DNA of 64,000 bases from Sulfitobacter sp. F26204. Its GTDB lineage: Bacteria > Pseudomonadota > Alphaproteobacteria > Rhodobacterales > Rhodobacteraceae. How positions within the stretch are numbered: position 1 is the first letter of the stretch; each line of letters starts with the position of its first letter. The position numbers were made by a program, and so were the translations under genes. The stretch covers positions 1 to 64,000 of the forward strand of contig NZ_JAPMLQ010000005.1 of the NCBI RefSeq assembly GCF_026410305.1, given 5' to 3'. Under the pieces are notes generated by a model, which was not told where the DNA came from, ran no database searches, and saw nothing but the letters and a program-made list of their open reading frames with translations. Positions 9,613 to 19,685 of the stretch are shown in pieces.

Positions 9613-10380
9613 ATGCCCTCCCCTTCCCTTTCCACACGTAATCTGACGATCCGTTTTGGTGGCCATGTCGCTGTCAACGCAGTCACCTGCGATTTCCACG
9701 CCGGCGAAACCACTGTGATTGTCGGTCCCAACGGTGCAGGCAAGACGACCTATTTCAACCTTGTTTCCGGTCAGTTGAGCGCAAGTTCGGGCAGCGTGAT
9801 CAAGGGCAAGAGCGACATCACACGTTTGTCTCCCGCCGCCCGAGCGCGCAGCGGCATTGGTCGTGCCTTTCAACTGACGAACCTGTTTCCACAACTTTCC
9901 GTTCTGGAAAACATCCGGCTTGCCGTTCAGGTACGTGCAGGTGCGGGTTGGGGTCTATTGCGCTCCGCCGCTGCATTGACCCATCTGCGCGACAAGGCCC
10001 AACATTATCTTGATGCCGCACAATTGGGGGCAAAGGCGGCCATGCCTGCCGCCGCGCTTCCCCATGGGGATCAACGCAAGCTGGAAGTTGCCCTTTTGAT
10101 GGCCATGGAACCCGACATCTATATGTTCGACGAGCCCACTGCAGGCATGTCACTCGATCAGGCTCCGGCCATTCTTGAGTTGATCGCCACCATCAAGGCA
10201 GACCCAACAAAGACCGTATTATTGGTTGAACACAAGATGGACGTGGTTCGCGCCTTGGCCGATCGCATCATCGTGTTGCACAACGGCGAATTGCTTGCCG
10301 ACGGAGCACCGGCAGAGGTGATGGACAGTCAGATCGTACGCGATGTCTATCTCGGCACCGCAACGGAGGAGACCGCATGA
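9613..10380 (+). CDS. ABC transporter ATP-binding protein, LivG type
   Basis: A 255-residue ATPase. Walker A is GPNGAGKTT (from residue 38) and Walker B is IYMFDEPTAGMS. The signature is the variant LPHGDQRKLE, as is common in LivG (usually LxxGxQRxLE). It works with the LivF-type ATPase downstream, which it overlaps by ATGA, to power uptake through the two permeases. The C-terminal segment resembles the BCA family extension. Confidence 0.88.
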   Translation: MPSPSLSTRNLTIRFGGHVAVNAVTCDFHAGETTVIVGPNGAGKTTYFNLVSGQLSASSGSVIKGKSDITRLSPAARARSGIGRAFQLTNLFPQLSVLENIRLAVQVRAGAGWGLLRSAAALTHLRDKAQHYLDAAQLGAKAAMPAAALPHGDQRKLEVALLMAMEPDIYMFDEPTAGMSLDQAPAILELIATIKADPTKTVLLVEHKMDVVRALADRIIVLHNGELLADGAPAEVMDSQIVRDVYLGTATEETA

Positions 10381-11084
10381 ACGTCCTGCTTTCGATCCGC
10401 GACATGAAAACCAGCATTGGACAGTATCATGTGCTGCACGGGGTCACCTTTGATGTCCGCGAAGGCGGGGTTTTCGTATTGCTGGGCCGTAACGGAGCGG
10501 GCAAAACGACGACCCTGCGGTCGATCATGGGCTTGTGGCAACCCTCGCCCGCCTCCATCACATTCAAGGGTCAGAACATTGCCGGTATGACCACAGCCGA
10601 CATTGCCCGTTTGGGCATCGCCTACGTACCCGAGAACATGGGGATTTTTGGCGGTTTGACGGTTCAGGAAAACCTCATCCTCGCCACAACGAAAGGCAGA
10701 TTTGACCAGATCCGCCTGCGTCGAATCTATGAGTTGTTCCCCGCGCTCGAACAGTTTTGGTCTAAACAGGCATGGGCGCTCTCAGGCGGGCAAAAACAGA
10801 TGCTTGCCGTCGCCCGTGCCATTATTGAACCCCGCGATCTTATCCTTGTCGACGAACCGACCAAGGGGCTGGCCCCGTCCATCGTTGCGGCCATGGGCGA
10901 AGCGTTTCGAGAGATAGCTCTGACCACTACAATCCTGCTGGTGGAACAGAATTTCAATTTCGCTCGCAGCCTTGGGCGTGACATGGCTGTCATCGATGAT
11001 GGACATGTTGTGCATCGCGGGACCATGGCGGATTTCGCCGCTGACTCAGATTTGCAAGGAAAACTGCTGGGGCTTTCGGCATGA
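10377..11084 (+). CDS. ABC transporter ATP-binding protein, LivF type
   Basis: A 235-residue ATPase with Walker A GRNGAGKTT, signature ALSGGQKQM and Walker B LILVDEPTKGLAP, all intact. It has ATGA overlaps with the genes on both sides. Pairing of a LivG-like and a LivF-like ATPase is diagnostic of the branched-chain amino-acid-type transporters. Confidence 0.89.
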   Translation: MNVLLSIRDMKTSIGQYHVLHGVTFDVREGGVFVLLGRNGAGKTTTLRSIMGLWQPSPASITFKGQNIAGMTTADIARLGIAYVPENMGIFGGLTVQENLILATTKGRFDQIRLRRIYELFPALEQFWSKQAWALSGGQKQMLAVARAIIEPRDLILVDEPTKGLAPSIVAAMGEAFREIALTTTILLVEQNFNFARSLGRDMAVIDDGHVVHRGTMADFAADSDLQGKLLGLSA

Positions 11085-12082
11085 GAAATTCCATGGACAC
11101 AATATCAGATACGCTGGGCCGGTTCGGCGGTGTCTACTTGCTGCCGCTGGCATTGGGGGCTGTGGCCTTTATCCTGATGGGTGCCCCTTCGTCGTGGGTA
11201 ACCCTGACCATCGCAGGGCTGGCAATGGGGATGATGGTATTTCTGATGGCTTCCGGACTCAGCCTGGTTTTCGGGCTGATGGATGTCTTGAATTTTGGTC
11301 ACTCCGCCTTCATCAGTTTTGGAGCATTTGTCGCGGCAAGTATTCTTGCCGGTCTGAGCGGGTGGTTGGAAGGCGGTTGGTTCCTGGCTTCTGCTGCCCT
11401 CGCCTTGGCGCTGCTGGGGTCAATCGCATTTGGTCTTGCGGCGGGGTTGTTCTTTGAAACCGTCATCATACGCCCGGTTTACCGCGACCACCTGCGCCAG
11501 ATTCTGATTACCATGGGCGCGTTGATCGTGTCAGAGCAATTAATCCTCGCTATCTGGGGCGGCACCCCTTTCACGGTAGCGCGCCCGACCTTTCTTGAGG
11601 GGGCCTGGATCATCGGGGATGTCAGTATCGAAATCTACCGGGTATTTGCCTTTGTTCTTGGATTGTCCGTCTTTGTCGGGTTGATGCTGCTTCTGAACCG
11701 CACGCGCATCGGATTGCTCATTCGTGCAGGCGTGGAAAACCGCGAAATGGTAGAGTCGCTTGGCTTTAAGATTAACCGTTTGTTCATCGGCGTGTTCATG
11801 CTTGGATCCGCCCTGGCAGCATTGGGCGGTGCCATGTGGGCGGGTTACGAAACATTGATCACCCCAGCACTAGGTGGCGAGATGATGATAGTTGTGTTCA
11901 TTGTCGTCATCATTGGCGGCCTGGGCTCTATCGAAGGGACGCTATTGGGAGCGATCATTGTAGGACTGACGGCGAATTATGTTGGGTTCCTCGCTCCCAA
12001 ATTGGCACTTGCGTCCAACATGATCCTGATGATGGCCATTTTGATGTGGCGGCCCAGCGGCCTGAAACCAGCGGTCAAGTGA
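11081..12082 (+). CDS. ABC transporter permease, LivH type
   Basis: A 333-residue integral membrane protein with about eight hydrophobic segments. The family stretch SLVFGLMDVLNFGHSAFISFGAF is present near residues 60-83, and GGLGSIEGTLLGAIIVGL lies near the C-terminus. It starts in an ATGA overlap with the LivF-type gene; a second ATG four codons in is possible. It forms half of the membrane channel. Confidence 0.88.
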   Translation: MRNSMDTISDTLGRFGGVYLLPLALGAVAFILMGAPSSWVTLTIAGLAMGMMVFLMASGLSLVFGLMDVLNFGHSAFISFGAFVAASILAGLSGWLEGGWFLASAALALALLGSIAFGLAAGLFFETVIIRPVYRDHLRQILITMGALIVSEQLILAIWGGTPFTVARPTFLEGAWIIGDVSIEIYRVFAFVLGLSVFVGLMLLLNRTRIGLLIRAGVENREMVESLGFKINRLFIGVFMLGSALAALGGAMWAGYETLITPALGGEMMIVVFIVVIIGGLGSIEGTLLGAIIVGLTANYVGFLAPKLALASNMILMMAILMWRPSGLKPAVK

Positions 12083-12089
12083 GGCAGAT

Positions 12090-13163
12090 ATGAAAGACTC
12101 ATTCGGCACCGTAACCGTCAAGGCCACGATGTTGGTCATTGCCGCCTTGCTACTCTTTGCGCCCTTTCTGTTTCAGGACATACGCGCCCTGGAAGTCGCT
12201 GCACGCATATGTATTTTCATCGTTCTGGTGGCCAGCTTTGATTTGCTGATCGGCTATACCGGTATCGTCAGTTTTGCCCATACGATGTTTTTCGGCTTTG
12301 GCGCATATGGGTCGGCCATCGCTCTAAAGCAGATGGGTCCAGGATGGGACGCGGTCGCCGCTGGTACCATTGCAGGGATCGCCGTATCGCTTGTCGTGGC
12401 GACAGCGATCGGATTGGTCAGTCTTCGGGTCAAGGCAATCTTCTTTGCAATGATCACGCTTGCGGCCGCCTCGGTCGTTCTGGTTCTGGCATCGCAACTC
12501 AGCCAGGTTACAGGTGGCGAGGACGGGATCACCTATCGAACTCCCGAATTGTTCAAAACCGCGACCAAACTGGCGGTGGACGAGGATGGCAAGGTGTTGC
12601 GCTGGTTTGGCGTCAAATTGAACGGCAAACTGGCTGCCTATTACTTTGTCTTTGCCACATCGCTGCTGCTGTTTCTTTTGATGTTACGTATAACTGTTTC
12701 GCCATTTGGCACCGTCTTGAAAGCCATTCGTGAAAACGAAGCGCGTGCCGAAGCCATCGGGTATCGTGTGGTTGCTTACCGCACCTTTGTTTTCTGCCTA
12801 TCCGCCGTCGTCGCCTCTTTGGCTGGGTCTGTCTATGCGATCTGGCTGAAATACACCGGCCCAGACACTGCTTTGTCTTTTGCGATCATGATCGACATCC
12901 TGTTGATGGTGGTGATCGGCGGTATGGGTACCATGTGGGGGGCGGTGATCGGGGCGGTTTTGATGGTCATGGCGCAATACTACCTGCGCGATCTGATGGG
13001 TGCCGCCTCCGAGGCCGTTGCCAGTGTCGGCGTGCCGTTTCTGCCTGAATTATTGGCACCCGACCGGTGGCTGCTTTGGTTGGGCGTGATCTTTATCCTA
13101 TTGGTATACTTCTTTCCGCGCGGGATCGCCGGGACGCTGATGGCCAAAGGAATACGCAAATGA
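12090..13163 (+). CDS. ABC transporter permease, LivM type
   Basis: A 357-residue integral membrane protein. The family blocks DLLIGYTGIVSFAHTMFFGFGAY and, later, GGMGTMWGAVIGAVLM are present. It is 7 nt after the LivH-type gene, with an AGGCAG ribosome site, and it overlaps the hydrolase gene by ATGA. It forms the second half of the channel. Confidence 0.88.
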   Translation: MKDSFGTVTVKATMLVIAALLLFAPFLFQDIRALEVAARICIFIVLVASFDLLIGYTGIVSFAHTMFFGFGAYGSAIALKQMGPGWDAVAAGTIAGIAVSLVVATAIGLVSLRVKAIFFAMITLAAASVVLVLASQLSQVTGGEDGITYRTPELFKTATKLAVDEDGKVLRWFGVKLNGKLAAYYFVFATSLLLFLLMLRITVSPFGTVLKAIRENEARAEAIGYRVVAYRTFVFCLSAVVASLAGSVYAIWLKYTGPDTALSFAIMIDILLMVVIGGMGTMWGAVIGAVLMVMAQYYLRDLMGAASEAVASVGVPFLPELLAPDRWLLWLGVIFILLVYFFPRGIAGTLMAKGIRK

Positions 13164-14008
13164 TGGAAGGGCGCAGTACCTTTGTTCCGGTCATGGACCA
13201 TGAAATTCACGTCACAGAATGGGGCACACCCGGTGCCCCGGCATTGCTGATGATGCACGGGCTGGCGCGCACGGGGCGGGATTTTGACGAAATCGCCGCT
13301 GCGCTGTCAGACCAATATCATGTATTATGTCCTGACATGATCGGGCGGGGACTTTCGAGTTGGTCCGCCAACCCCGCCGCAGAATACCGGATCGAATACT
13401 ACACCGGGATCGCTTCGGATCTGATGGATCATTATGTCATCGACCGTGCTGCATGGCTGGGCACCTCGATGGGTGGTCAGATCGGCATGCGGTTGGCATC
13501 CGGTCCTCACAATGACCGGCTATCTTGCCTTTTGATCAATGACATTGGCCCAGAAGTCCCCCAATCGGCAATCGAACGTATCTTGTCCTATGTTGGCAAT
13601 CCCCCGCATTTTGGCAGCTTTGCACAGGCTCAGAAATGGTTACGCAGTGCCTATGCACCCTTTGGCCCCGCCCCGGATACTTTTTGGGAACGTCTGACAC
13701 TGACCTCTTTGCGACGTCGCTCTGACGGGCGGCTGACGCTGCATTATGATCCGGCAATTGTCGAGCAGTTGAAAGATGCAGCAGAAGAGCTGACATCCTG
13801 GGACCGTTGGCAAAAAATCGACACAGCAACCCATATCATCTTTGGAGCAAAGTCGGACCTACTGACTGCCGAAATCCTGGCGAGAATGGTAAAATCAGGC
13901 CCGTTTCCAGGCAAAACAGAAATCAGTGACTGTGGTCACGCGCCGACATTGTCACGGCCTGCCGACATCAACTTGGTGCGCAATTTACTGCGAAATTATG
14001 ATCAGTGA
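13160..14008 (+). CDS. Alpha/beta hydrolase
   Basis: A 282-residue soluble alpha/beta-hydrolase. The nucleophile elbow GTSMGG places Ser103. The oxyanion-type motif MMHGLARTG is near residues 31-39, a likely acidic residue lies in FGAKSDLL, and the catalytic His is in DCGHAPTL near the end. It has no signal peptide. The ATG overlaps the last permease gene (ATGA; a second ATG follows immediately). As the terminal gene of the importer operon it probably hydrolyses an ester, amide or lactone form of the imported substrate (inference). The specific reaction is unknown. Confidence 0.82.
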   Translation: MMEGRSTFVPVMDHEIHVTEWGTPGAPALLMMHGLARTGRDFDEIAAALSDQYHVLCPDMIGRGLSSWSANPAAEYRIEYYTGIASDLMDHYVIDRAAWLGTSMGGQIGMRLASGPHNDRLSCLLINDIGPEVPQSAIERILSYVGNPPHFGSFAQAQKWLRSAYAPFGPAPDTFWERLTLTSLRRRSDGRLTLHYDPAIVEQLKDAAEELTSWDRWQKIDTATHIIFGAKSDLLTAEILARMVKSGPFPGKTEISDCGHAPTLSRPADINLVRNLLRNYDQ

Positions 14009-14084
14009 GATTGCAGGGCACCGGGTTCCTTTTCAGTAAATGTGAAGCAACACCGCTCCAAAGGACACCCGCGCTGACTCCGGC

Positions 14085-15278
14085 TTATCCGCCCTCATCA
14101 ATTCGCGGCAAAAACCAGGCAGCAAGACCCGCAAGAGGCAGGAAGGAACAGATCCGGTACACCGTTTCCACGTCATAATTTTCAGCAAGCAGACCCAGAA
14201 ACGCAGCCGCAACACCACCAAGCCCGAAGTTTAGGCCATAAAACAAACCACCGATCAATCCGATACGATTGGGCAGAAGATCCATCGCGTAGATCAGAAT
14301 GGATGCAAAGGCGCTGGCCATGATCAGATTGATCATGATCGTCAACACTCCGGTCCAGAACAGATCAGCATAGGGCAGCATCAATGTCAGTGGCAGCGGC
14401 CCGAGCACCGAAATCCAGATGATCCGGTATCGACCGATCCGGTCTCCGATAATACCTCCGATCAACACGCCCACCGCCGCCGCCAACAAGAAAACGAACA
14501 GCATCAACTGCGAGGCGGGGATGGACAGACCGAAACGTTCGATCAGGTAAAAGGTATAGAAAGACCGGAAACTTTCCCCATAAAAGTTCTTGGTAAACAT
14601 CAGGAAAGTCAGCACAAACAGACCGATACCGATCGTCAGGTGCGTGTGGGTGGGTGCCTGAATTTCCGCTTTGCGTCGTGCACGCATTTCAAGAAATTCG
14701 GCACTGATCTGGCGCTGCTTACTGCCGATCCAAGCCAGCAGCAGCATTGCCAACAGAGCAAGGACAGCAAACCACGCAAGGCTGGGCTGCCCCCAGGGCA
14801 CAACGATGAATGCGGCAAACACCGGTCCAAGCGCCCCACCTGCCTGTCCGCCAACTTGGAAAATTCCTTGCGCAAACCCTTGCCTTCCCCCCGCAGCGTA
14901 TCTCGCCATCCGCGTCGCCTCAGGGTGGAAAATTGATGAGCCGATACCAATCAAGGCCACCGAAACGAGGATCACCGCATAACTATGGGCATAGGCGAGG
15001 CTGACCAGCCCGGACAAAGTAAACATCATTCCTACGACAGGGGAATAAGGGGCCGGGTATCTGTCCGTCACCATGCCCATCACCGGTTGCAGCAGGGCAC
15101 CTGCAATCTGGAAAGTCAGGGTGATCATGCCAATCTGGAAGAAATCCAGTGCGTAGGTTTCCTTGAGAATAGGGTAAGACGCCGGAATCAGTGATTGCAG
15201 CAAATCGTTGAGCAGATGCGTAGACCCCAGCACAACCAAAACAGAAAGATAGGTCCTGGATCGAATTGCAGTCGTCAT
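14085..15278 (-). CDS. MFS transporter, fosmidomycin-resistance (Fsr)-like
   Basis: A 397-residue, about 12-segment major facilitator protein. The N-terminal block HLLNDLLQSLIPASYPIL, the IFHPEATRMARYAAGG stretch and the following FAQGIFQVGGQAGGALGP are characteristic of the Fsr subfamily. Members export fosmidomycin and probably natural toxic metabolites. It is transcribed leftward behind the peptide-importer genes but 241 bp away, so it may have its own promoter. The natural substrate is unknown. Confidence 0.83.
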   Translation of the reverse strand: MTTAIRSRTYLSVLVVLGSTHLLNDLLQSLIPASYPILKETYALDFFQIGMITLTFQIAGALLQPVMGMVTDRYPAPYSPVVGMMFTLSGLVSLAYAHSYAVILVSVALIGIGSSIFHPEATRMARYAAGGRQGFAQGIFQVGGQAGGALGPVFAAFIVVPWGQPSLAWFAVLALLAMLLLAWIGSKQRQISAEFLEMRARRKAEIQAPTHTHLTIGIGLFVLTFLMFTKNFYGESFRSFYTFYLIERFGLSIPASQLMLFVFLLAAAVGVLIGGIIGDRIGRYRIIWISVLGPLPLTLMLPYADLFWTGVLTIMINLIMASAFASILIYAMDLLPNRIGLIGGLFYGLNFGLGGVAAAFLGLLAENYDVETVYRICSFLPLAGLAAWFLPRIDEGG

Positions 15279-15519
15279 AGCGAAAGGTCTTTCGGATTTG
15301 TGCGGTCAATCGCCACTTGAAACAATTGCGCACAGGATGCTGGAAACTGCAATGGCTGCAGCGCGATAATGGCCACAGCAGATCTGGTTCATAGCGTCCT
15401 CTGTCAGTTATGTGGCGTGTGCATCGACAGGTATTCCGGCCCGAAAAGTGCACCGAGTTTCGCGCTGCTTCTTTCCGTCTCTCTTGAGACTGACATGAAT
15501 ACAGCCCAATCGAGCAACG

Positions 15520-16305
15520 TTACATGATGCGCTTCTCACCCGCCTCAATCCGCGCTGACACCAGGTTTTCGCGTGGGGGCAACGGACAGACGGCAAAGGG
15601 TGTAAAGGCGCAAGGCGGGTTAACGGCCCTGTTGAAATCCAGAACAACACTGTCTTGCGTCACCTCCTCGCCAAAGAGGAATCTGGCCTTTTCATAGGTG
15701 TCGTCCAGTGAAGTCATATCACGAAATACAAATTGCGGACGCTCGGGCGTGCCATAGGTCGCAAGCATCGACATCGCCTGCCCGACCACGTCGAAATGTG
15801 CGACGTAGCTAATGCTCGCGCGGTTCGGCAGGCCTGCGATCGTATCGATCGTTATTTCCATTGGCGGGTCCAGCTTTTCCAACCGGGCAGTGATGCGCAA
15901 GGAGGGGTCCAACGGAAAAGAAGGGAGTTTTTCGGTCGTGGCAAGCGCCGCAGATTCCTTGTCGCGAATGCGCAAAGCAAGTTGTGTGCCCGCCCGCGAG
16001 ATTTCCATGATGAACCGGCCAATCTCAAGCTCGGGGTTCCCCTCACCGCGAAAGACCAGGTTTTCTTTGCCACCAGCGGGCAAGAAACTTGCTGAATAAT
16101 CTGGGTGCAGTGTCACCTGACCAAAATGATCGGGCGCATTAACCAACTGCACGTCATTCTCAGGCAATGCACCCAATGTATAGGTGCCAACCGAGATTGG
16201 CCAACGCCCGATCAGGTTCAGCCATCCGCGCACATCGGTAAGTTTTGCCATACGGGTCTGGCGCCATGCTTCATGAGCGCTGGCAAAATCGGCGATAGGG
16301 TTCAT
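15520..16305 (-). CDS. DUF1684 domain protein
   Basis: A 261-residue protein of the DUF1684 family, recognised from the C-terminal block NPPCAFTPFAVCPLPPREN, the LDFNRAVNPPC context and the N-terminal W-rich segment (RGWLNLIGRWPISVG). No signal peptide is seen. Its biochemical function is not established. It starts in an ATGA overlap with the last ATPase gene of the peptide-type importer, so it is translationally coupled and probably acts on what that importer brings in (inference). Confidence 0.75.
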   Translation of the reverse strand: MNPIADFASAHEAWRQTRMAKLTDVRGWLNLIGRWPISVGTYTLGALPENDVQLVNAPDHFGQVTLHPDYSASFLPAGGKENLVFRGEGNPELEIGRFIMEISRAGTQLALRIRDKESAALATTEKLPSFPLDPSLRITARLEKLDPPMEITIDTIAGLPNRASISYVAHFDVVGQAMSMLATYGTPERPQFVFRDMTSLDDTYEKARFLFGEEVTQDSVVLDFNRAVNPPCAFTPFAVCPLPPRENLVSARIEAGEKRIM

Positions 16306-17087
16306 AGGTCACTCCGGACGTTATCATGGGTTTGATCCCACTCTGGTATGCGCGGGATCGAGTCAAGCAAACTGCGCGTATAAGTATGTTGAGGGTTTGC
16401 CAGAACAGACCGGGTCGAACCTGCCTCTACCACTGTGCCGCGCTCAAGGATCACTATTTCATCGCATAGCGCGGCAACGACGGCCAGATCATGTGACACA
16501 AAGAGTAACGTCGTCTGGCTGGCAATCTCACGAAAAAGCTCGACAATGCGTACCTGCGTGGAAAGGTCCAATGCGCTGACAACTTCATCAGCAAGGATCA
16601 GCCTCGGCTCTGACACGATGGCACGAGCAATAGCGATCCGTTGCCGTTGACCGCCTGAGAACGCGCTGGGGTATCGGTCGATTGCATCTTCCGGCAGGTC
16701 GACAGCCGCGAGCGCCCGCTTCACTCTTGAGGCATTCTGATCAGCGATGCCAAGAGAATTAAGAGGTTCTGAAATGATCGATCTTACCTTCTGGCGTGGA
16801 TCCAGCGATGAATAGGGGTCTTGGAAAACGGGCTGCACTGCACGCCGATACCCTTTCATCAAGATGCGGTTGCCAATGTCCAGCGGCGCGCCCTCGAACT
16901 GGATCGCGCCCGAAGAGGGCTTCGCCAACCCCATCAAAAGTTTGAGGATTGTAGACTTGCCTGATCCAGATTCCCCGACCAACCCGACAGTGCGACCGCT
17001 GGCAACCGAAAAGGAAACCTCATTCAGAACCTTGTTTCCGCGCGTATAGGAAAAGCAGACTTTGTTGAGTTCGAGCAAATTCATCAT
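16302..17087 (-). CDS. Peptide-type ABC transporter ATP-binding protein (DppF/OppF-like)
   Basis: A 261-residue ATPase with Walker [10 protein letters not shown], signature FSGGQRQRIAIARA and Walker B LILADEVVSALDLS. It lacks the long C-terminal extension of some OppF proteins. It overlaps its partner ATPase upstream by ATGA (a second ATG follows) and DUF1684 downstream by ATGA. With DppD-like and two permeases it forms a dipeptide/nickel/opine-family importer. Confidence 0.87.
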   Translation of the reverse strand: MMNLLELNKVCFSYTRGNKVLNEVSFSVASGRTVGLVGESGSGKSTILKLLMGLAKPSSGAIQFEGAPLDIGNRILMKGYRRAVQPVFQDPYSSLDPRQKVRSIISEPLNSLGIADQNASRVKRALAAVDLPEDAIDRYPSAFSGGQRQRIAIARAIVSEPRLILADEVVSALDLSTQVRIVELFREIASQTTLLFVSHDLAVVAALCDEIVILERGTVVEAGSTRSVLANPQHTYTRSLLDSIPRIPEWDQTHDNVRSDL

Positions 17088-17890
17088 ATATCCTGTAAAT
17101 AGGAGTCAAAGGTGCGGGCGGCCTCCATCAGGCCTTGAGAATACGGGTTGCTAGGAGCCTCGAAAACCTGACGCGTCGTCCCTTGCTCAACCACTTCGCC
17201 AAGCCGAAGCACTGTCACGTCATCAACGATAGACGCCACCACCGGCAAGTCATGACTTATGAAAAGAAGTGACATGCCATAGTCCCTAACCAGCCCGTCC
17301 AAAAGCTTTAACACTTCGGCCTGGGTGGTCACATCCAGTGCCGTTGTAGGTTCATCAGCAATCAGCAATTTCGGGCGACAGGCCACCGCCATGGCGATTG
17401 CAACGCGCTGGCGCTGACCACCGGAAATTTCATGCGGATAGCGGTTTAACATCAGTTTCGGCTCTGGCAGGCGCACTTGCTCCATCAGGGAGAGCACTTC
17501 GTTTCGCACTGCTTCACGGTTTGTCGTCTGTCCTTCACGTCGGAAACGGCGGCGCACCGGCCAGCCAATTTGGTCCCCTATCTTCATTAGAGGATCGAGG
17601 GCAGTCAGCGGTTCTTGAAACACGACTGCGACATCGGATCCCCGCATCCGGTTTAATGCCTGATCTGGAGTGCCGATGATTTCCTGCGCGCCAATGATGA
17701 CCGATCCTGAAGCCGTAATCGCAGGCGGCAGAAGTCCCGTTGCCGCAAGGGCGGTCAGCGACTTGCCAGAACCAGATTCCCCGATAAGTCCCATCCGCGC
17801 GCCTTCCGGAAGGGAAAAGGATACATTCTTGACCAGTTCTTTCTCAGCGGTCCTGATCGACAAATCAACGACGGTCAACAAATCGCTCAT
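17084..17890 (-). CDS. Peptide-type ABC transporter ATP-binding protein (DppD/OppD-like)
   Basis: A 268-residue ATPase with Walker [11 protein letters not shown], signature [14 protein letters not shown] and Walker [15 protein letters not shown]. The frame remains open upstream to 18046, inside the permease gene. ATG 17890 overlaps the permease stop (ATGA) and gives the usual N-terminus [11 protein letters not shown], so I use it. Confidence 0.88.
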   Translation of the reverse strand: MSDLLTVVDLSIRTAEKELVKNVSFSLPEGARMGLIGESGSGKSLTALAATGLLPPAITASGSVIIGAQEIIGTPDQALNRMRGSDVAVVFQEPLTALDPLMKIGDQIGWPVRRRFRREGQTTNREAVRNEVLSLMEQVRLPEPKLMLNRYPHEISGGQRQRVAIAMAVACRPKLLIADEPTTALDVTTQAEVLKLLDGLVRDYGMSLLFISHDLPVVASIVDDVTVLRLGEVVEQGTTRQVFEAPSNPYSQGLMEAARTFDSYLQDI

Positions 17891-18741
17891 CTCTCGTTCC
17901 TCCGTGTTGGATCGGCAATGTCGCGCAAACCGTCCGCAAACATGTTGGCACCAATAACCAACAGCACCAATGCAACACCCGGTGCAATGGCACCAAGCGG
18001 CGAAGTATAAACTGTCCCTTGTGCTTCCTGAAGCAATCGACCCCACGACGTATTCGGAAGAGGCGCACCCAACCCCAGATAGGACAACGAAGCCTCTGCA
18101 ATGATCGCCATGCCGAACTGAAGCGCAAAGTTCACTGCAAGGAAGGGCCAGATATTAGGCAGTACATGCAGCCATACCAACCGCACCCAGCCCGTCCCGG
18201 CACAACGGGATGCCGTGATATAATCATTTTGTAGAACCCGTTTGACCAATATCCGAGTCAGCCGAGCGACAATGGCCGACATCGCAATTCCTAACGCAAG
18301 CACAGCGGTCCAGAGGCTTGGCTGGGGGCTGGCCGCGACAACCAGCATGGCCAGCAACAACACCGGAAAGGCAATCAGAATGTCAAGGACCGCAGCAAGC
18401 ACATCGTCCCAAACGCGGGTCGCAAATCCCGCCAAAAGACCTATTGTCACGCCAATGAAAGCGCCCAAGGCAACAGACCCGATACCCACAATCATTGCGA
18501 TACGCGAGCCGACCATAATCTGGGTCAATGTATCACGTCCAAGCCGGTCAGTGCCCAACCAATGCGCCAGCGAAGGTTTTTCAAGGCGCAGTCCGACCAG
18601 ATCAAGCGGATCATATGGTGTCCAGAACAGGGTCAGCACCGCGATGAACAGATGCGCACCGACCAGAAGCAGGCCGCATCTGAATACCCATGAACCCTTG
18701 GGCCTTTCCGGGTTGTGCGCTACGTCGGTTGCATCAGTCAT
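17887..18741 (-). CDS. Peptide-type ABC transporter permease (DppC-like)
   Basis: A 284-residue inner-membrane permease. The block HWLGTDRLGRDTLTQIMVGSR and the EAA-type loop ITASRCAGTGWVRLVWLHVLPN are both typical of DppC/OppC. About six membrane segments are seen. It overlaps the DppB-like gene by 4 nt at its start. It pairs with the upstream permease. Confidence 0.88.
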   Translation of the reverse strand: MTDATDVAHNPERPKGSWVFRCGLLLVGAHLFIAVLTLFWTPYDPLDLVGLRLEKPSLAHWLGTDRLGRDTLTQIMVGSRIAMIVGIGSVALGAFIGVTIGLLAGFATRVWDDVLAAVLDILIAFPVLLLAMLVVAASPQPSLWTAVLALGIAMSAIVARLTRILVKRVLQNDYITASRCAGTGWVRLVWLHVLPNIWPFLAVNFALQFGMAIIAEASLSYLGLGAPLPNTSWGRLLQEAQGTVYTSPLGAIAPGVALVLLVIGANMFADGLRDIADPTRRNER

Positions 18742-19685
18742 TGCATCAACCCTTTTGATTGCCGCAAACGTGGATCAATAATCCGTTGCAGCACATCAGC
18801 TAGAAAGCCGACAATCAGAACCAACAGCGTCGAAATCATCAAAACTCCCTGAATATTCGGATAGTCACGCTGTTCGATCGCGGTAAGCAACATCGACCCA
18901 AGTCCGGGCAAAGTGAAAACCCGTTCGATCACGACCGCGCCCAGGAAGGCTGTGCTCAGTTCGATCCCGAGAATTGAAATCACCGGAATTGATCCATTGG
19001 GCAGTCCATGTCGCATGAACGCTTCTGGAAAACTGGCACCCATTGCACGCGCTGTACGCATGTAATCGCTGCCAAGCACATCCAAGGTTGCCGAACGCAC
19101 ATAACGCAGCTGTGAGGCGGCAATGATCAGCGCGATGGTGATTGCAGGCAAAACCAGACTGGTTAACACGCTGCCCGGCTTGTCCCAACCGCTAGCGGGA
19201 TAACCTCCAGAAGGCAGCCACCCCAGTTTGATCGAAAAGACCAGAACTAAAAGTATGCCCATCCAGAACGCTGGCACCGCCAGTCCGACCTGAGAGATAA
19301 CCGAGATGACCTGCGCATACCAACGATCGGTATTGACACCTGATATGATGCCAAGAGGTACAGCAATCATCATGGACAGCATGAACCCGATCAATGCAAG
19401 TGGAATGGTAACGGTCAGACGTGCGCCGATCTCATCCAATACAGAAGCATTGTTCACAAACGAAGTGCCCAGATCAAGCCGGAACATGTCTGCCAGAAAG
19501 GAGGCGAATTGTTTTGCAATTGGCAGATCCGACCCTACCTGCGCCCTTGCTGCTTCGATTTGTGCCTGGTCGGCACCAACTGAAAGCAATGCAGCAGCCG
19601 GATCACCTGGCAGCAGGCGCAACAACAAAAACAGCACCAGAGAAGCAACCAGCAACGACATTATCAGAATTGCGGTACGACGCAT
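18738..19685 (-). CDS. Peptide-type ABC transporter permease (DppB-like)
   Basis: A permease of about 315 residues with the DppB features: FLLLRLLPGDPAAAL near the start, a long periplasmic loop, and the EAA-type loop YMRTARAMGASFPEAFMRHGLPN. The start is unsettled. A TTG at 19766 would run through a hairpin and is unlikely. ATG 19685 gives MRRTAIL but has no close ribosome site. A GAAGGA lies better placed for an ATT codon at 19700, which would give the common N-terminus xLNYLMRR. ATG is used here as the conservative choice. Confidence 0.83.
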   Translation of the reverse strand: MRRTAILIMSLLVASLVLFLLLRLLPGDPAAALLSVGADQAQIEAARAQVGSDLPIAKQFASFLADMFRLDLGTSFVNNASVLDEIGARLTVTIPLALIGFMLSMMIAVPLGIISGVNTDRWYAQVISVISQVGLAVPAFWMGILLVLVFSIKLGWLPSGGYPASGWDKPGSVLTSLVLPAITIALIIAASQLRYVRSATLDVLGSDYMRTARAMGASFPEAFMRHGLPNGSIPVISILGIELSTAFLGAVVIERVFTLPGLGSMLLTAIEQRDYPNIQGVLMISTLLVLIVGFLADVLQRIIDPRLRQSKGLMQ

